A stretch of DNA of 64,000 nucleotides from Polynucleobacter sp. 71A-WALBACH (GCF_018882365.1 NZ_JACVOP010000001.1:1239341-1303340), one strand, 5' to 3'; positions 33,797 to 43,648 are shown, numbered from the stretch's first letter. A program made the numbers and translations. Notes: generated by a model from the sequence alone, not told the origin.

Positions 33797-36262
33797 TTAT
33801 TTTTCCTTAATATTCAGATCCAGTTGCCGAGTAATCTTTTGGGGCTTCATTTGGAGCGGAAGGTATTCATTGCTGGCCCAGAGTGCGCCCATATTTCGGT
33901 AAAACTTGTTTTGTACCCAGCCAGATTGCCCAGTTTGGTAAATGAAGAGGGATTGTTCTAAATCTGCGAGATCGTAGAGCGTTCGAAGACTAGGTGCCTG
34001 TTTGGTTTCAAAGGGGTTATCAGCTCTGCGTAGCTCTAGCCTGCCCACATTGATGCTAAAGCTATCCCCAGGAAAAGGCTGCGTCAAATTGAAGAGGCTG
34101 CCAAGGAGTGGAACCTTGCTTAAAGGGCGGTGTTCCGAGACGGCAATGTGCGCATTGCCCCAAGCCCATTTTTTAGGATTATTACCAAATTGCGCACTCA
34201 GTTGTTCTAGGGCTTGATCAAATGCTGCATTCGAAGCATCAGCACAACTCTCGGCTTGCGATGTTTGAGGATCATCGCACCATGGGCTATTCGGGTTCTG
34301 TAATTGCAATATCAGCGGATGTCTAAAGTTGCGGTCACCATAATTTTCTGTAAACAGATATCCCAAACGTAAGAAGAGTTTGTTTGTGAGTTGGTTGGCC
34401 CAGGCATTGAATAGAAGAGCGCTAGCACTGTCGATTTTCATATCGCCATCAAAGCTCTTGCTCAACTCAGATGCTTGTGGCGCTAGAGGATGTGTTGATT
34501 TAGCGGACTTAAATAAGTCTAGAAGTGGTGTAGCGCCCAAAGAGAGGGTATCTGCTTGCATGGATTTCATAGAGGCGAGATCATGAGCCGACTTGCCTTT
34601 AATCAATTCTACAATTCTGTCATAGCGTGTTGGTAGATCCCAGTCACCCGTAAGTGGGTTTGGATCATTGCTGGCCAATATTTTTTGGTTGGCTGTTGCA
34701 ATCCAGTTTGAATCTGGATTATTACTACTAGGGAGTTGATCGAAGGGGACATATCCGGTCCAGTCGTATTGCTTCTCCCAACCCAGGGCAGGCGCTACTC
34801 CATATAGTCCTTGGTGTAAGGTACGCTTGGGAGCGACACCAGCCGCCTGATAAGAGATGTTTCCTTCGACATCCGCCATCACCACGTTTTGCATTGGCGC
34901 ATAGTTTTTGCGAAGTGCCTGCTTAAACGTATCTAAATCTTTGGCGTGATTCATATCAAGCAAACCAGCAACAGATTGATTCTCAATATCCAGAGCAGTC
35001 CAGCGCAATGCTAAGACAAAGCGATCAGTATCAATAGCGCGCTTGGCACGTGCATATGATTCTGAAATCACTGGACCATGCCGAGTCTCTTTCACCAAAA
35101 AGCGAAGGGGAGATTCACCCTTAATGTCGATGATTTCTTGGCGCACTTTAAAAGGAAGTGGCCCTTCTGGACCCCGATAGACTCCAGGATTTTTAGGATC
35201 TAGCTGTTCGATATATAAATCCTGCACATCGGGACCAGTGTTTGTAAAGCTCCAGGCGAACTTATCAGTTCTGCCCAAAACCACCGCCGGAATGCCGGGA
35301 AGGGTGGCGCCAATGACATTCATGCCTGGTGCCTCTAAGTGAGCCATGTACCAAATTGCTGGCGCTGATAAGCCTAGGTGTGGATCGTTGGCCAGCAGTG
35401 GCTTGCCAGAGGTTGTGAGTTTGCCGTTAAGCGCCCAATTATTGGAACCGATGCCATCTTTGCCGCCCGGCACCTCATTGATGGTTAATTCGGTTGCGGG
35501 AAGCTTCTTGGACTTTTGATCTCTTGTGAGTGAGTTTGGATTAAAGATCTTGATGTCGTGATACATCTTGGCAAAGTCAACATTGCTCACCGGTTCTCCC
35601 GGTGTATGTGCTGGCATTACTTCCCATACCTCTTTAGTTGTTAAAAATTGGGCTAGCTCAAGTCGTTGCAATTCTTTATGCCAGTTCCCGCCAAGATCAA
35701 GCGCCATCATCAGCATCCATGCCACGCTATCAGTAGGCGACCAATGTCCTGGTTTTGATCCAGTCAAAAAGTATTCAACCGGTAGCGCCCAGCCTAAGTG
35801 GGCATTACCAGCGTTGACCCCATCTGCGTAGGATTGAAGCAGTCGCTTGGTTTCAATAGGGTAGCGATCAAACTGTTTTTCAGCGGCATGTTTAATTCCT
35901 AGCGTACGAATAAAACGATCTATTGCTAGAGTTTCCTTTCCGAGGATTTCAGAAAGACGCCCACTGGACAGTCGGCGATTAATTTCCAATTGCCAGGAGC
36001 GCTCGCTAGCATGTAAATAGCCTAATGCAAAGAGCGCATCAGTAGAGCTCTTTGCCTGAATATGAGGGATATCGCTCTCATCAAAGGTGATGGCAACCGA
36101 ATCCCCGAGAGTTTTAATGATCCGCTTGCCAGAGGGATTGGTTTGAGCGGAGATTAGATAGACAATTCCGGCAGTAATGCTCAAGACCAGAGCTACAGAA
36201 CTAAGCCAAAAGACGGCTTTTAATAGGGTTTTCAGACCTGAGCTCGGCGTAGGTAATTTCAT
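33797..36262 (-). CDS. Penicillin acylase family (N-terminal nucleophile) hydrolase
   Basis: Proenzyme of 821 residues with an N-terminal membrane anchor or uncleaved signal (WLSSVALVLSITAGIVYLIS). The alpha-chain region includes DIPHIQAKSSTDALFALGYL, and the autocleavage site GIGSNNWAL carries nucleophile Ser273. The beta chain contains NDPHLGLSAPAIWYMAHLE and GRTDKFAWSFTNTGPDVQDL. The family cleaves amide bonds of beta-lactams, acyl-homoserine lactones or other N-acyl compounds. AHL quorum quenching is a reasonable but unproven possibility. It stands alone between the small envelope gene pair and tRNA-Leu. Confidence 0.92.
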   Translation of the reverse strand: MKLPTPSSGLKTLLKAVFWLSSVALVLSITAGIVYLISAQTNPSGKRIIKTLGDSVAITFDESDIPHIQAKSSTDALFALGYLHASERSWQLEINRRLSSGRLSEILGKETLAIDRFIRTLGIKHAAEKQFDRYPIETKRLLQSYADGVNAGNAHLGWALPVEYFLTGSKPGHWSPTDSVAWMLMMALDLGGNWHKELQRLELAQFLTTKEVWEVMPAHTPGEPVSNVDFAKMYHDIKIFNPNSLTRDQKSKKLPATELTINEVPGGKDGIGSNNWALNGKLTTSGKPLLANDPHLGLSAPAIWYMAHLEAPGMNVIGATLPGIPAVVLGRTDKFAWSFTNTGPDVQDLYIEQLDPKNPGVYRGPEGPLPFKVRQEIIDIKGESPLRFLVKETRHGPVISESYARAKRAIDTDRFVLALRWTALDIENQSVAGLLDMNHAKDLDTFKQALRKNYAPMQNVVMADVEGNISYQAAGVAPKRTLHQGLYGVAPALGWEKQYDWTGYVPFDQLPSSNNPDSNWIATANQKILASNDPNPLTGDWDLPTRYDRIVELIKGKSAHDLASMKSMQADTLSLGATPLLDLFKSAKSTHPLAPQASELSKSFDGDMKIDSASALLFNAWANQLTNKLFLRLGYLFTENYGDRNFRHPLILQLQNPNSPWCDDPQTSQAESCADASNAAFDQALEQLSAQFGNNPKKWAWGNAHIAVSEHRPLSKVPLLGSLFNLTQPFPGDSFSINVGRLELRRADNPFETKQAPSLRTLYDLADLEQSLFIYQTGQSGWVQNKFYRNMGALWASNEYLPLQMKPQKITRQLDLNIKEK

Positions 36263-36395
36263 GGGAATAGTTTAGTGGGTTTGCCACAACTTCTGGCCAA
36301 GCTTGATGAAAACAGGCTTCCAGCCACAGAGAGGCCTCGCATGCTAAAATTTTGCTTGTCTTGGTTTATTTAGTACGGCTTTATTGCTCGTGCGA

Positions 36396-36484
36396 GCCCG
36401 AGTGGTGAAATCGGTAGACACAGCAGATTTAAAATCTGCCGACTCAAAAAAGTCGTGCCGGTTCGATTCCGGCCTCGGGCACCA
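36396..36484 (+). tRNA. tRNA-Leu (UAA)
   Basis: Class II tRNA of 89 bases including an encoded CCA. Acceptor arms GCCCGAG and CTCGGGC pair fully. The anticodon stem GCAGA/TCTGC holds loop TTTAAAA with anticodon TAA. A long variable arm (GACTCAAAAAAGTC) and T-loop GGTTCGATTCC are present. No duplicated 3' end or integrase is nearby, so it is not an obvious integration site. Confidence 0.97.
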
Positions 36485-36505
36485 ATCGATTGATTTCAGG
36501 CATCC

Positions 36506-36955
36506 TTGAAATATCTCCCTATTCTGATCTTACTTTTGTACCTTGCTCCTAGTTTGGGCGCAGAACGATTGGTTTTTACTTGTGAGCGTTCAGAAAAGAA
36601 CTACATCGAAGCCTACGAACTCAAGGTCATCCCAGCCTCAAAAAATCAGAAGGCAAAAGTTTTTGTCGATGATCGAGATTTAGATCAATCTAATGAGTTG
36701 GGGCGACAAATCATTAAAAATGTTTTGATTACCGAATCTACTGTCCTCATTTCGATGGAAGCATATTTTCTACCAGAGAGTTTTGACGGTGTTCAATATG
36801 GATCTGGCTCAGTACTAACGGCGATCACAATTAATCGCCTGAATGGTCAACTTAGAAAAGCGGAGACCATTAAAGGTGGAATTCTTTCGGCCACCCTCGG
36901 AGAGGGTACAAAGACCTATCAAGAGCAGTGCGGTAGAGCTAAAAGCCTTAATTAG
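36506..36955 (+). CDS. Small exported protein of unknown function
   Basis: Predicted product of 149 residues from a TTG start, with a clear signal peptide (MKYLPILILLLYLAPSLGA). The mature part has two cysteines (VFTCERSEKNY and EQCGRA near the end) that could form a disulfide, and several predicted beta strands. It starts 21 bases after tRNA-Leu and may be co-transcribed with it. The last eight bases overlap the convergent exbD gene. I do not recognise the family; real coding is supported by the signal peptide and lack of another gene in this interval. Confidence 0.62.
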   Translation: MKYLPILILLLYLAPSLGAERLVFTCERSEKNYIEAYELKVIPASKNQKAKVFVDDRDLDQSNELGRQIIKNVLITESTVLISMEAYFLPESFDGVQYGSGSVLTAITINRLNGQLRKAETIKGGILSATLGEGTKTYQEQCGRAKSLN

Positions 36956-37361
36956 GCTCCGTTACAAATCCTAACTTCGTTAAGCCAGCGCGACGTGATG
37001 CTGCGAGTACTTGGGCAACATATTCATATTTCACTGATTTATCGGCACGCAAGTTGATTTCTGGCTGCGGCTCTTTCTGGGCAGCTTTCTCAGCGTACCC
37101 ATTGAACGTTTCTAAATCAATTGGGGTGCTGTTCCAGAAAATTTGACCTTTGGCATCAATGGAGAGTTGGATTGACTCTGGCTTGACTTCATTACGTACG
37201 CTATTCGCTTTTGGCAATTCAACCTTTACCGCCTGCTGAATCACAGGCAAGGTAATCATAAAAATGATTAAGAGTACCAACATGACATCCACCATGGGAG
37301 TCATGTTGATCTCGGCCATGATGCCGCTTTCTTCTTGGTCGTTCTGAAGATTAAAAGACAT
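36948..37361 (-). CDS. exbD: ExbD/TolR-type biopolymer transport protein
   Basis: Single-pass inner-membrane protein of 137 residues. The N-terminus EINMTPMVDVMLVLLIIFMI contains the essential membrane Asp of ExbD. A periplasmic domain follows, with QLSIDAKGQIFWNSTPIDLE and the family ending ASRRAGLTKLGFVTEP. It forms the proton-driven motor with ExbB for TonB. It is last in the murI-tonB-exbB-exbD series, two bases after exbB; the TonB gene in the operon favours ExbD over TolR. Confidence 0.92.
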   Translation of the reverse strand: MSFNLQNDQEESGIMAEINMTPMVDVMLVLLIIFMITLPVIQQAVKVELPKANSVRNEVKPESIQLSIDAKGQIFWNSTPIDLETFNGYAEKAAQKEPQPEINLRADKSVKYEYVAQVLAASRRAGLTKLGFVTEPN

Positions 37362-37363
37362 AT

Positions 37364-38056
37364 TTATTCTCCGGACTTCACGCGGGCGCCAGTCACAAAG
37401 TAAGCAAGGAGATCATTGCCAAAGCGATTGAGATCAGCCAGCAATAGTTTGTTGGCGCGGTTAATTGCATTAAAGCCTAACACCGCAGGAATCGCTACCG
37501 CTAAACCCAGGGCAGTCATGATGAGTGCTTCGCCAATAGGACCTGCAACTTGATCAATCTGCGCGCTACCAGAGCTGCTGATTGCGATCAAAGCGTGATA
37601 GATGCCCCACACTGTTCCGAATAGACCAATAAACGGTGCTGTCGCGCCAGTGGAGCCAAGAAAGGTAAGGCCCTTTTGGAGTTGCGCACCAACACTATCA
37701 ATACTGTTCTTTAAGCTTCTCGCCATCCACTCAGAGTAATTTAGTGTCTGTAAGAGCTCGCGATGATTGGTCGATTGGCTTTGATGGTGGGTAGAGGCGC
37801 CACTAGCTGCTTTGGCAATCTGATAATAAGGATTGCTTGCGTGGCTCGTGAATGCATTGAGGCCTTGGTCATAAGATGTAGCGCGCCAAAATTGATCAAG
37901 CTCAGGTTTGAGTTTACGTAGGTTGCGCAAATCCCAGAAGCGGGATAACAAAATTACCCAGGTCACAATTGAGCACGATAGCAGTGCGAGTGCCACAAAG
38001 CGCGTAATTGCATCGCCCTCGAGCCATAAATTTGCTAAGCCAAATGGTGTATTCAT
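37364..38056 (-). CDS. exbB: ExbB/TolQ-type proton channel protein
   Basis: MotA/TolQ/ExbB family, 230 residues and three membrane helices: the first near residues 15-40 (FVALALLSCSIVTWVILLSR), then FIGLFGTVWGIYHALIAI and GEALIMTALGLAVAIPAVLG, which are the conserved pore helices. It converts proton flow into TonB motion for outer-membrane uptake of siderophores, cobalamin or carbohydrates. It sits between tonB (5-base gap) and exbD (2-base gap). No TonB-dependent receptor gene is in the window. Confidence 0.93.
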   Translation of the reverse strand: MNTPFGLANLWLEGDAITRFVALALLSCSIVTWVILLSRFWDLRNLRKLKPELDQFWRATSYDQGLNAFTSHASNPYYQIAKAASGASTHHQSQSTNHRELLQTLNYSEWMARSLKNSIDSVGAQLQKGLTFLGSTGATAPFIGLFGTVWGIYHALIAISSSGSAQIDQVAGPIGEALIMTALGLAVAIPAVLGFNAINRANKLLLADLNRFGNDLLAYFVTGARVKSGE

Positions 38057-38061
38057 AATGT

Positions 38062-38757
38062 TTAATTCTTTAAATTAAATTTAATTAAAAGGTTGGTAGA
38101 AATTCTTTGGGGCGAACCATTCACTAAAAATGGTTTAAAGCGATAACGACGACCAATCTCAGTTGCCGCTCGATCTAGTCGTGGAAACGAGCTAGAGCGC
38201 AATAAGGCGACATCCTCAACACTGCCAGTCTCATCAATGATGAGACGAACTACTACTTCACCTTGCTCCCCCGATCTCTTAGAGAAGGAGGGGTAGTACG
38301 CATCCGCATCGGGTTGATAGACGACGACCAGTTTACCAATGTCAGTCTGGATCGGCGTACCGCTGGATCCAGAGGTAGTTGCGGGTGCAACTGTGGCATT
38401 GGGGGTCTGTGATTCGCTTTTAGATTGCTGGGGTGTTGGGGGGGTAGGGGCTTGTTGTTGAGTCTGCGGCGGTGTTGGCGCCTGCGTGGATTTCGCATCC
38501 ACGGTTTTCTTCTTTTGCTCCTGCTTTGGTTTTGGCGGAGGCGCAGCTGGAGCAGCTTGGGGCTGCTTAGCGGCCTCAGGACTCACGAGGTTGGCCATCA
38601 CTCGCGCATCATCTAAGTTGTTCTCGTTGTCAGGCTTCATGCCACTCTGAAAGCCAATTAAAAATAGTAGATGTAAGGCAAGGACGATGCCAATAATGAT
38701 GCGTTCGGTTTTATCGAATGGCAGACGTGCGTTCAATTGGCTGAAGAAAGCACTCAT
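38062..38757 (-). CDS. tonB: TonB energy-transducing protein
   Basis: Protein of 231 residues with an N-terminal signal anchor (IIIGIVLALHLLFLIGFQSG), a long Pro/Lys/Gln-rich periplasm-spanning segment (PPPKPKQEQKKKT, then PTPPQTQQQAPTPPTPQQ) and a C-terminal TonB domain (YYPSFSKRSGEQGEVVVRLI, with RYRFKPFLVNGSP). It transmits energy from ExbBD to outer-membrane receptors. The gene overlaps murI by four bases, so the uptake operon is coupled to a cell-wall precursor gene, and the proline-rich region gives its DNA a strongly skewed composition. Confidence 0.93.
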   Translation of the reverse strand: MSAFFSQLNARLPFDKTERIIIGIVLALHLLFLIGFQSGMKPDNENNLDDARVMANLVSPEAAKQPQAAPAAPPPKPKQEQKKKTVDAKSTQAPTPPQTQQQAPTPPTPQQSKSESQTPNATVAPATTSGSSGTPIQTDIGKLVVVYQPDADAYYPSFSKRSGEQGEVVVRLIIDETGSVEDVALLRSSSFPRLDRAATEIGRRYRFKPFLVNGSPQRISTNLLIKFNLKN

Positions 38758-39560
38758 CTGAAAGAGCTCACAAGTTGTGACTCAATGCGGTGCTGATTGA
38801 GATCTGACTGCATGAGCTCTTGCGCCATTTGATGTAATAACTCCGCATCTTTGCTACTGATCAATTTAATAGAGCCATATTGACCGTGATCTAAATGCTT
38901 ACCTTGCGCCTCTAATTTTCTTTTAAGTTGCCGTACCACGGCCTCACTGGTATCAATGAGATTAATTGAATCTCCCAGCAATTTACGAATCGCTTTTCGT
39001 AAGAAAGGGTAGTGTGTACATCCTAAGACCAGAGTATCGGCTCCCGCATCTTGAATAGGCTCGAGATGCTCAGCTAAAAGCTCTAGAGCTTCTTCACCAT
39101 TGGCCTGCCCTGACTCAATTAAAGGAACTAAGCCAGCGCCAGCTTGTTTAATAAACTGACAGTTGGGAAGGGTGGCTAGTAAAGCGCTAAATTTATCGCT
39201 CTTCAGTGTGGCTTCAGTTGCCAGAACGCCGACTATGCCATTGGCCGACTGCATTGCCGCAGGCTTGATGCCAGGCTCCACACCGATAATCGGAATGTGG
39301 TTCAGTTCATGGCGAATATGTGCGATCGCTTCAGCGGTAGCCGTATTACACGCAAGCAGAATGGCATCGCATCCTTGCGCTACTAAGTATTTGCACAGCT
39401 CCATACTGCGTGAAGCAATCCACTCGCTGGACTTTTCTCCATAAGGCGCATTGATAGAGTCAGCCAAGTAAATATAGTCATGCTCGGGAAGCTGGCGCAA
39501 AGCCTCATCCAAAATGGATAAGCCTCCAACGCCAGAATCAAATACCCCGATGAGTGCCAA
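38754..39560 (-). CDS. murI: Glutamate racemase
   Basis: Interconverts L- and D-glutamate for peptidoglycan synthesis in the cytoplasm. Of 268 residues, it shows the N-terminal GVFDSGVGGLSIL, the first catalytic cysteine in LLACNTATAEAIA and the second in LVLGCTHYPFLRKAI, the two-base racemase pair. It lies upstream of and overlaps tonB by four bases, and begins about 40 bases after the fumarase gene. Confidence 0.96.
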   Translation of the reverse strand: MALIGVFDSGVGGLSILDEALRQLPEHDYIYLADSINAPYGEKSSEWIASRSMELCKYLVAQGCDAILLACNTATAEAIAHIRHELNHIPIIGVEPGIKPAAMQSANGIVGVLATEATLKSDKFSALLATLPNCQFIKQAGAGLVPLIESGQANGEEALELLAEHLEPIQDAGADTLVLGCTHYPFLRKAIRKLLGDSINLIDTSEAVVRQLKRKLEAQGKHLDHGQYGSIKLISSKDAELLHQMAQELMQSDLNQHRIESQLVSSFR

Positions 39561-39601
39561 GTAAACGGTCGCTTAACTATGTCTTGCTATTAATGCTTGA
39601 C

Positions 39602-41125
39602 TTACGCAATCTTGACTGGAATGTTCCCAATCTTCGCTTGCCACTCTTTTGGACCAGTTTCATGCATCGAGATACCGGCTGAGCTCACAGCGACAGTGAC
39701 TGGCATATCTTTGACATCGAATTCATAAATAGCTTCCATACCCAAGTCAGCAAAGCCAACCACTTTCGCAGTTTGAATCGCTTTCGATACTAAGTAAGCT
39801 GCACCACCAACGGCCATGAGGTAGGCAGACTTGTGTTTCTTGATTGCTTCAATTGCAGTTGGACCACGCTCTGCTTTACCAATCATGGAGATTAAGCCAG
39901 TCTTCGCGAGCATCATCTCTGTGAACTTATCCATACGGGTCGAGGTGGTTGGGCCAGCTGGACCGACCGCTTCATTACCAACGGGGTCGACTGGACCAAC
40001 GTAATAGATCACGCGATTCTTAAAGCTCACTGGTAATTCTTCGCCCCTAGCAAGCATGTCCTGAATACGCTTGTGAGCAGCATCGCGACCAGTCAAAATT
40101 TTGCCGTTGAGAAGCAGTGTTTCGCCTTCCTTCCAGCCAGCAACTTCTTCCGCGGTTAAGGTATCCAAGTTCACACGCTTTGATTTTTTGGTATCTGGAG
40201 TCCAAGTGACATCTGGCCAATCGGCCAATGAAGGTATCTCTAATTTGGCAGGGCCATCACCATGTAAATGGAAGTGAACGTGACGTGTAGCGGCACAGTT
40301 CGGAATCATGGCAACGGGCAATGAGGCTGCATGGGTTGGATAGTCCATGATCTTGATATCAAGCACAGTAGTCAGACCGCCAAGGCCTTGCGCGCCAATG
40401 CCGAGTTTATTAACTTTGTCGAAAATTTCTAAACGGAGTTCTTCAATACGATTTTGTGGGCCACGAGCGATCAGCTCTTGAATATCTACTGGACCCATTA
40501 ATGACTCTTTGGCCATCAACATGGCTTTTTCAGGGGTTCCGCCAATACCGATGCCCAGAATGCCAGGAGGGCACCAACCGGCACCCATCGTTGGGACAGT
40601 CTTGAGTACCCAGTCCACGATCGAGTCTGAAGGGTTCAGCATGACCATCTTGGCCTTGTTCTCAGAGCCGCCACCCTTGGCTGCACAAATCACTTCTACG
40701 TCATCTCCTGGGACGATTTCATAATGGATTACGGCAGGGGTGTTATCGCCCGTATTTTTGCGTTTACCCGCTGGATCAGTCAAAACGGAGGCGCGTAATG
40801 GGTTATCTGGGTTCATGTAAGCCCGACGAACACCTTCATTCACCATCTCGGTCACGCTCATAGTGGCGTCGCCCCACTGGACGTTCATACCAATTTTGAG
40901 GAAAACCACTGCAATGCCAGTGTCCTGGCAGAGAGGGCGATGGCCTTCTGCGCACATCCGGCTATTGGTCAGAATCTGAGCGATCGCATCCTTGGCTGCG
41001 GCGCCTTGTTCAAGCTCGTAAGCCTTGCCCATAGCGGAGATAAAGTCCTTTGGGTGGTAATAGGAGATGAACTGGAATGCGTCTGCAACGCTTTGAATGA
41101 GATCGTTTTGTTTGATATTTGTCAT
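39602..41125 (-). CDS. fumA: Class I fumarate hydratase ([4Fe-4S])
   Basis: Oxygen-sensitive TCA-cycle enzyme converting fumarate to malate, 507 residues with both the alpha (N-terminal) and beta (C-terminal) class I regions on one chain. Motifs include HRPLCQDTGIAVVFLKIG with a cluster cysteine, KGGGSENKAKMVMLNP, GAGWCPPGILGIGIGG and the beta-region VGPAGPTTSTRMDKFTEMML. The single-chain length matches FumA/FumB rather than two-subunit forms. It is divergent from acs across 167 bases and probably heads the transcript reading into murI-tonB-exbBD. I see no obvious regulatory motif in the divergent gap. Confidence 0.95.
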   Translation of the reverse strand: MTNIKQNDLIQSVADAFQFISYYHPKDFISAMGKAYELEQGAAAKDAIAQILTNSRMCAEGHRPLCQDTGIAVVFLKIGMNVQWGDATMSVTEMVNEGVRRAYMNPDNPLRASVLTDPAGKRKNTGDNTPAVIHYEIVPGDDVEVICAAKGGGSENKAKMVMLNPSDSIVDWVLKTVPTMGAGWCPPGILGIGIGGTPEKAMLMAKESLMGPVDIQELIARGPQNRIEELRLEIFDKVNKLGIGAQGLGGLTTVLDIKIMDYPTHAASLPVAMIPNCAATRHVHFHLHGDGPAKLEIPSLADWPDVTWTPDTKKSKRVNLDTLTAEEVAGWKEGETLLLNGKILTGRDAAHKRIQDMLARGEELPVSFKNRVIYYVGPVDPVGNEAVGPAGPTTSTRMDKFTEMMLAKTGLISMIGKAERGPTAIEAIKKHKSAYLMAVGGAAYLVSKAIQTAKVVGFADLGMEAIYEFDVKDMPVTVAVSSAGISMHETGPKEWQAKIGNIPVKIA

Positions 41126-41292
41126 AGTTTTAGGCTTGATTGTGTAAGGTTTCTTCTATTTTAAGGGTTTGCCATAGAGCAAATCCAGCGTGTTTTCACT
41201 TATCTTATTAGCTCTTGGGGATGCGTTTCCCTAACTCTGCGCTGTTTTTGCGGAAAAAGACGACCGATTATTGAATAGAAGGGCTGTGAAGC

Positions 41293-43266
41293 ATGGAACC
41301 ATTAATGCAAGAAAACCGCGTATTTAACCCACCTGCAGACTTTGTTAAGGCTGCCGCCATTCCCGGAATGGAAGCTTACAACAAGCTTTGCGCTGAAGCC
41401 AATAAAGATTATGACGGTTTCTGGGGTCGTCTTGCAAAAGAAAATATTTTCTGGAAAAAGCCTTTTACTAAAGTTCTTGATGAATCTAAAGCGCCTTTCT
41501 ACAAGTGGTTTGAAGATGGCACAACCAATGCTTCATACAACTGCTTAGATCGCCAAGTTGAGAATGGTCTGGGTGGTAAGACTGCCATCATTTTTGAAGC
41601 TGATGATGGTACCGTTACTAAAGTAAGTTACCAAGAGATGCTTGAGCGCGTTTGCAAAATGGCAAATGCACTCCGCAAGATGGGCATCAAATCTGGTGAC
41701 CGCGTCATTATTTATATGGCGATGACAATCGAAGGTATTGTTGCTATGCAAGCCTGCGCCCGTATCGGCGCAATTCACTCTGTAGTGTTTGGCGGCTTTT
41801 CTGCGCAAGCCTTGCGTGATCGCATTATTGACGTCGGCGCAATTGCGGTGATTACAGCGGATGGACAGTTCCGTGGTGGCAAATCATTACCTTTAAAGGC
41901 GATTTGTGACGAGGCCCTTTCAACTGGTGAATGCGGCAATGTAAAGCATGTCATCGTGAGCAAGCGCACTGGCACTGATGTCACCATGACAGCGGGTCGC
42001 GATGTGTGGATGCAAGAAATTGTGGCGAATGAAGCTGCTACTTGCGAGCCAGAGTGGGTAAGCGCTGAGCACCCACTCTTTATTCTGTATACATCTGGCT
42101 CAACAGGTAAGCCTAAAGGCGTGCAGCACTCTACTGGCGGCTACCTCTTGTGGGCAATCCTCACAATGAAGTGGACTTTTGACATCAAGCCAAACGATGT
42201 GTTCTGGTGCACTGCGGATATCGGCTGGGTAACAGGTCACTCTTATATTACCTACGGCCCACTCGCAGTTGGCGCCACTGAGATCGTATTTGAAGGTGTT
42301 CCAACCTATCCAAATGCTGGCCGTTTCTGGGACATGATCCAAAAACACAAGGCAACAATTTTCTACACTGCACCAACAGCGATTCGTTCATTGATCAAAG
42401 CGTCTAGCAATGATCAAGCAGTTCATCCAAAGAGCTACGACTTATCCTCATTGCGTCTCTTGGGTTCAGTCGGCGAACCGATTAATCCAGAAGCGTGGAT
42501 GTGGTACTACGAGAATGTAGGTGGCTCACGTTGCCCAATCGCGGATACGTTCTGGCAAACCGAAACTGGTGGCCATATGATTTCACCATTGCCAGGCGCA
42601 ACACCAATGATTCCAGGATCATGCACATTGCCATTGCCAGGTATTCAGGCGGCGATTGTGGATGAAGCTGGTGTAGATGTTCCAAATGGTCAAGGCGGCA
42701 TCTTGGTTGTAAAACGTCCATGGCCTTCCATGATTCGTACGATTTGGAATGATCCTGATCGCTTCGTGAAGTCGTATTTCCCAGAAGAGTTAGGCGGCAC
42801 TTTGTATCTTGCAGGTGACGGCGCAATTCGCAATAAAGAGACTGGCTACTTCACCATTACGGGTCGTATCGATGACGTGTTGAACGTTTCTGGTCACCGT
42901 ATGGGTACGATGGAAATCGAATCTTGCTTAGTTGCCAACCCTTTAGTTGCTGAAGCTGCAGTAGTGGGTCGTCCAGACGACATGACTGGTGAAGCTATTT
43001 GTGTATTCGTGGTTCTGAAGGGCGGTCGCCCAACAGGCGATGAAGCCAAGAAGATTGCGACTGAGTTGCGTAACTGGGTGGGTAAAGAGATTGGTCCGAT
43101 CGCTAAACCTAAGGATGTCCGTTTTGGTGACAACTTGCCAAAAACTCGTTCTGGCAAGATCATGCGTCGCTTGCTTCGTGTGATTGCTAAAGGCGAAGAG
43201 GTCACTCAAGATACTTCAACCCTTGAAAATCCAGCAATTTTGGAACAACTGAAAGAGTCTGTCTAA
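41293..43266 (+). CDS. acs: Acetyl-CoA synthetase
   Basis: AMP-forming acyl-CoA synthetase of 657 residues that activates acetate to acetyl-CoA. The P-loop-like [20 protein letters not shown], the [20 protein letters not shown] segment, [12 protein letters not shown] and the hinge [20 protein letters not shown] are all present. The C-terminal catalytic lysine lies in [14 protein letters not shown], the site of regulatory acetylation in characterised Acs proteins. Length and the [14 protein letters not shown] stretch favour acetate over propionate. ATG 41293 and an in-frame ATG four codons on are both possible starts. It stands alone, with tRNA-Ser downstream. Confidence 0.94.
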   Translation: MEPLMQENRVFNPPADFVKAAAIPGMEAYNKLCAEANKDYDGFWGRLAKENIFWKKPFTKVLDESKAPFYKWFEDGTTNASYNCLDRQVENGLGGKTAIIFEADDGTVTKVSYQEMLERVCKMANALRKMGIKSGDRVIIYMAMTIEGIVAMQACARIGAIHSVVFGGFSAQALRDRIIDVGAIAVITADGQFRGGKSLPLKAICDEALSTGECGNVKHVIVSKRTGTDVTMTAGRDVWMQEIVANEAATCEPEWVSAEHPLFILYTSGSTGKPKGVQHSTGGYLLWAILTMKWTFDIKPNDVFWCTADIGWVTGHSYITYGPLAVGATEIVFEGVPTYPNAGRFWDMIQKHKATIFYTAPTAIRSLIKASSNDQAVHPKSYDLSSLRLLGSVGEPINPEAWMWYYENVGGSRCPIADTFWQTETGGHMISPLPGATPMIPGSCTLPLPGIQAAIVDEAGVDVPNGQGGILVVKRPWPSMIRTIWNDPDRFVKSYFPEELGGTLYLAGDGAIRNKETGYFTITGRIDDVLNVSGHRMGTMEIESCLVANPLVAEAAVVGRPDDMTGEAICVFVVLKGGRPTGDEAKKIATELRNWVGKEIGPIAKPKDVRFGDNLPKTRSGKIMRRLLRVIAKGEEVTQDTSTLENPAILEQLKESV

Positions 43267-43307
43267 GTAGCTAATTGCGCTTTTGGGGCAAACCCTTCCG
43301 GCAAACG

Positions 43308-43313
43308 TATAAT
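43308..43313 (+). promoter_or_regulatory. Minus-10 element of tRNA-Ser(GGA)
   Basis: A perfect TATAAT lies 11 bases before the mature tRNA 5' end, placing transcription start at about 43320. The minus-35 region is weak (TTGGGG at 43283-43288 with a 19-base spacer). Confidence 0.55.
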
Positions 43314-43324
43314 CTTGGCAGTAC

Positions 43325-43415
43325 GGAAGGGTGGATGAGCGGTTTAAGTCACACGCCTGGAAAGCGTGCGTAGGTTAATAGCCTACCGCGGGTTCGAATC
43401 CCGCCTCTTCCGCCA
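43325..43415 (+). tRNA. tRNA-Ser (GGA)
   Basis: Class II tRNA of 91 bases with encoded CCA. Acceptor arms GGAAGGG and CTCTTCC pair with one G-T. The anticodon stem CACGC/GCGTG holds loop CTGGAAA, anticodon GGA. The long variable arm (TAGGTTAATAGCCTA) and T-loop GGTTCGAATCC are clear. A terminator hairpin follows about ten bases downstream. Confidence 0.97.
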
Positions 43416-43424
43416 GTAGTTTGA

Positions 43425-43446
43425 AACCACCTTCGGGTGGTTTTTT
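43425..43446 (+). terminator. Intrinsic terminator after tRNA-Ser(GGA)
   Basis: Stem AACCACC/GGTGGTT with the stable TTCG tetraloop, running directly into a stretch of T. It ends the tRNA transcript. Confidence 0.9.
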
Positions 43447-43506
43447 CATTGTTTTTCACGGATTTGCACTCTAAATCGGCTAGTTGGCTAAATTATTTTC
43501 ACTCTC

Positions 43507-43540
43507 AACCCCCTGTTTTTAATCAAAAAAAGGGGTTTTT
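43507..43540. terminator. Second hairpin with T-run upstream of phasin gene
   Basis: AACCCC (43507-43512) pairs with GGGGTT (43532-43537), and the inner TTTTT/AAAAA can extend the stem; T-rich sequence follows. It may back up the previous terminator or insulate the phasin promoter. Confidence 0.45.
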
Positions 43541-43547
43541 GATCTTT

Positions 43548-43600
43548 TTGTTGCATTGCCGCAAATAAATCTTGCAGTGCAACAAAAAACTTTTTACAAT
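43548..43600 (+). promoter_or_regulatory. Phasin promoter with operator-like inverted repeat over the minus-35
   Basis: TTGCAG (43572-43577) and TACAAT (43595-43600) are separated by exactly 17 bases, a good sigma-70 promoter. TTGTTGCATTGC (43548-43559) and GCAGTGCAACAA (43574-43585) form an 11-of-12 inverted repeat with a 14-base spacer; its right arm covers the minus-35. This is where a repressor such as PhaR, the usual PHB-responsive regulator of phasin genes, would be expected; that assignment is inference. Confidence 0.6.
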
Positions 43601-43648
43601 GGTGCATCGCAATAAATTTTATCAATTTAAAAAAGTTAGGAAAACACC

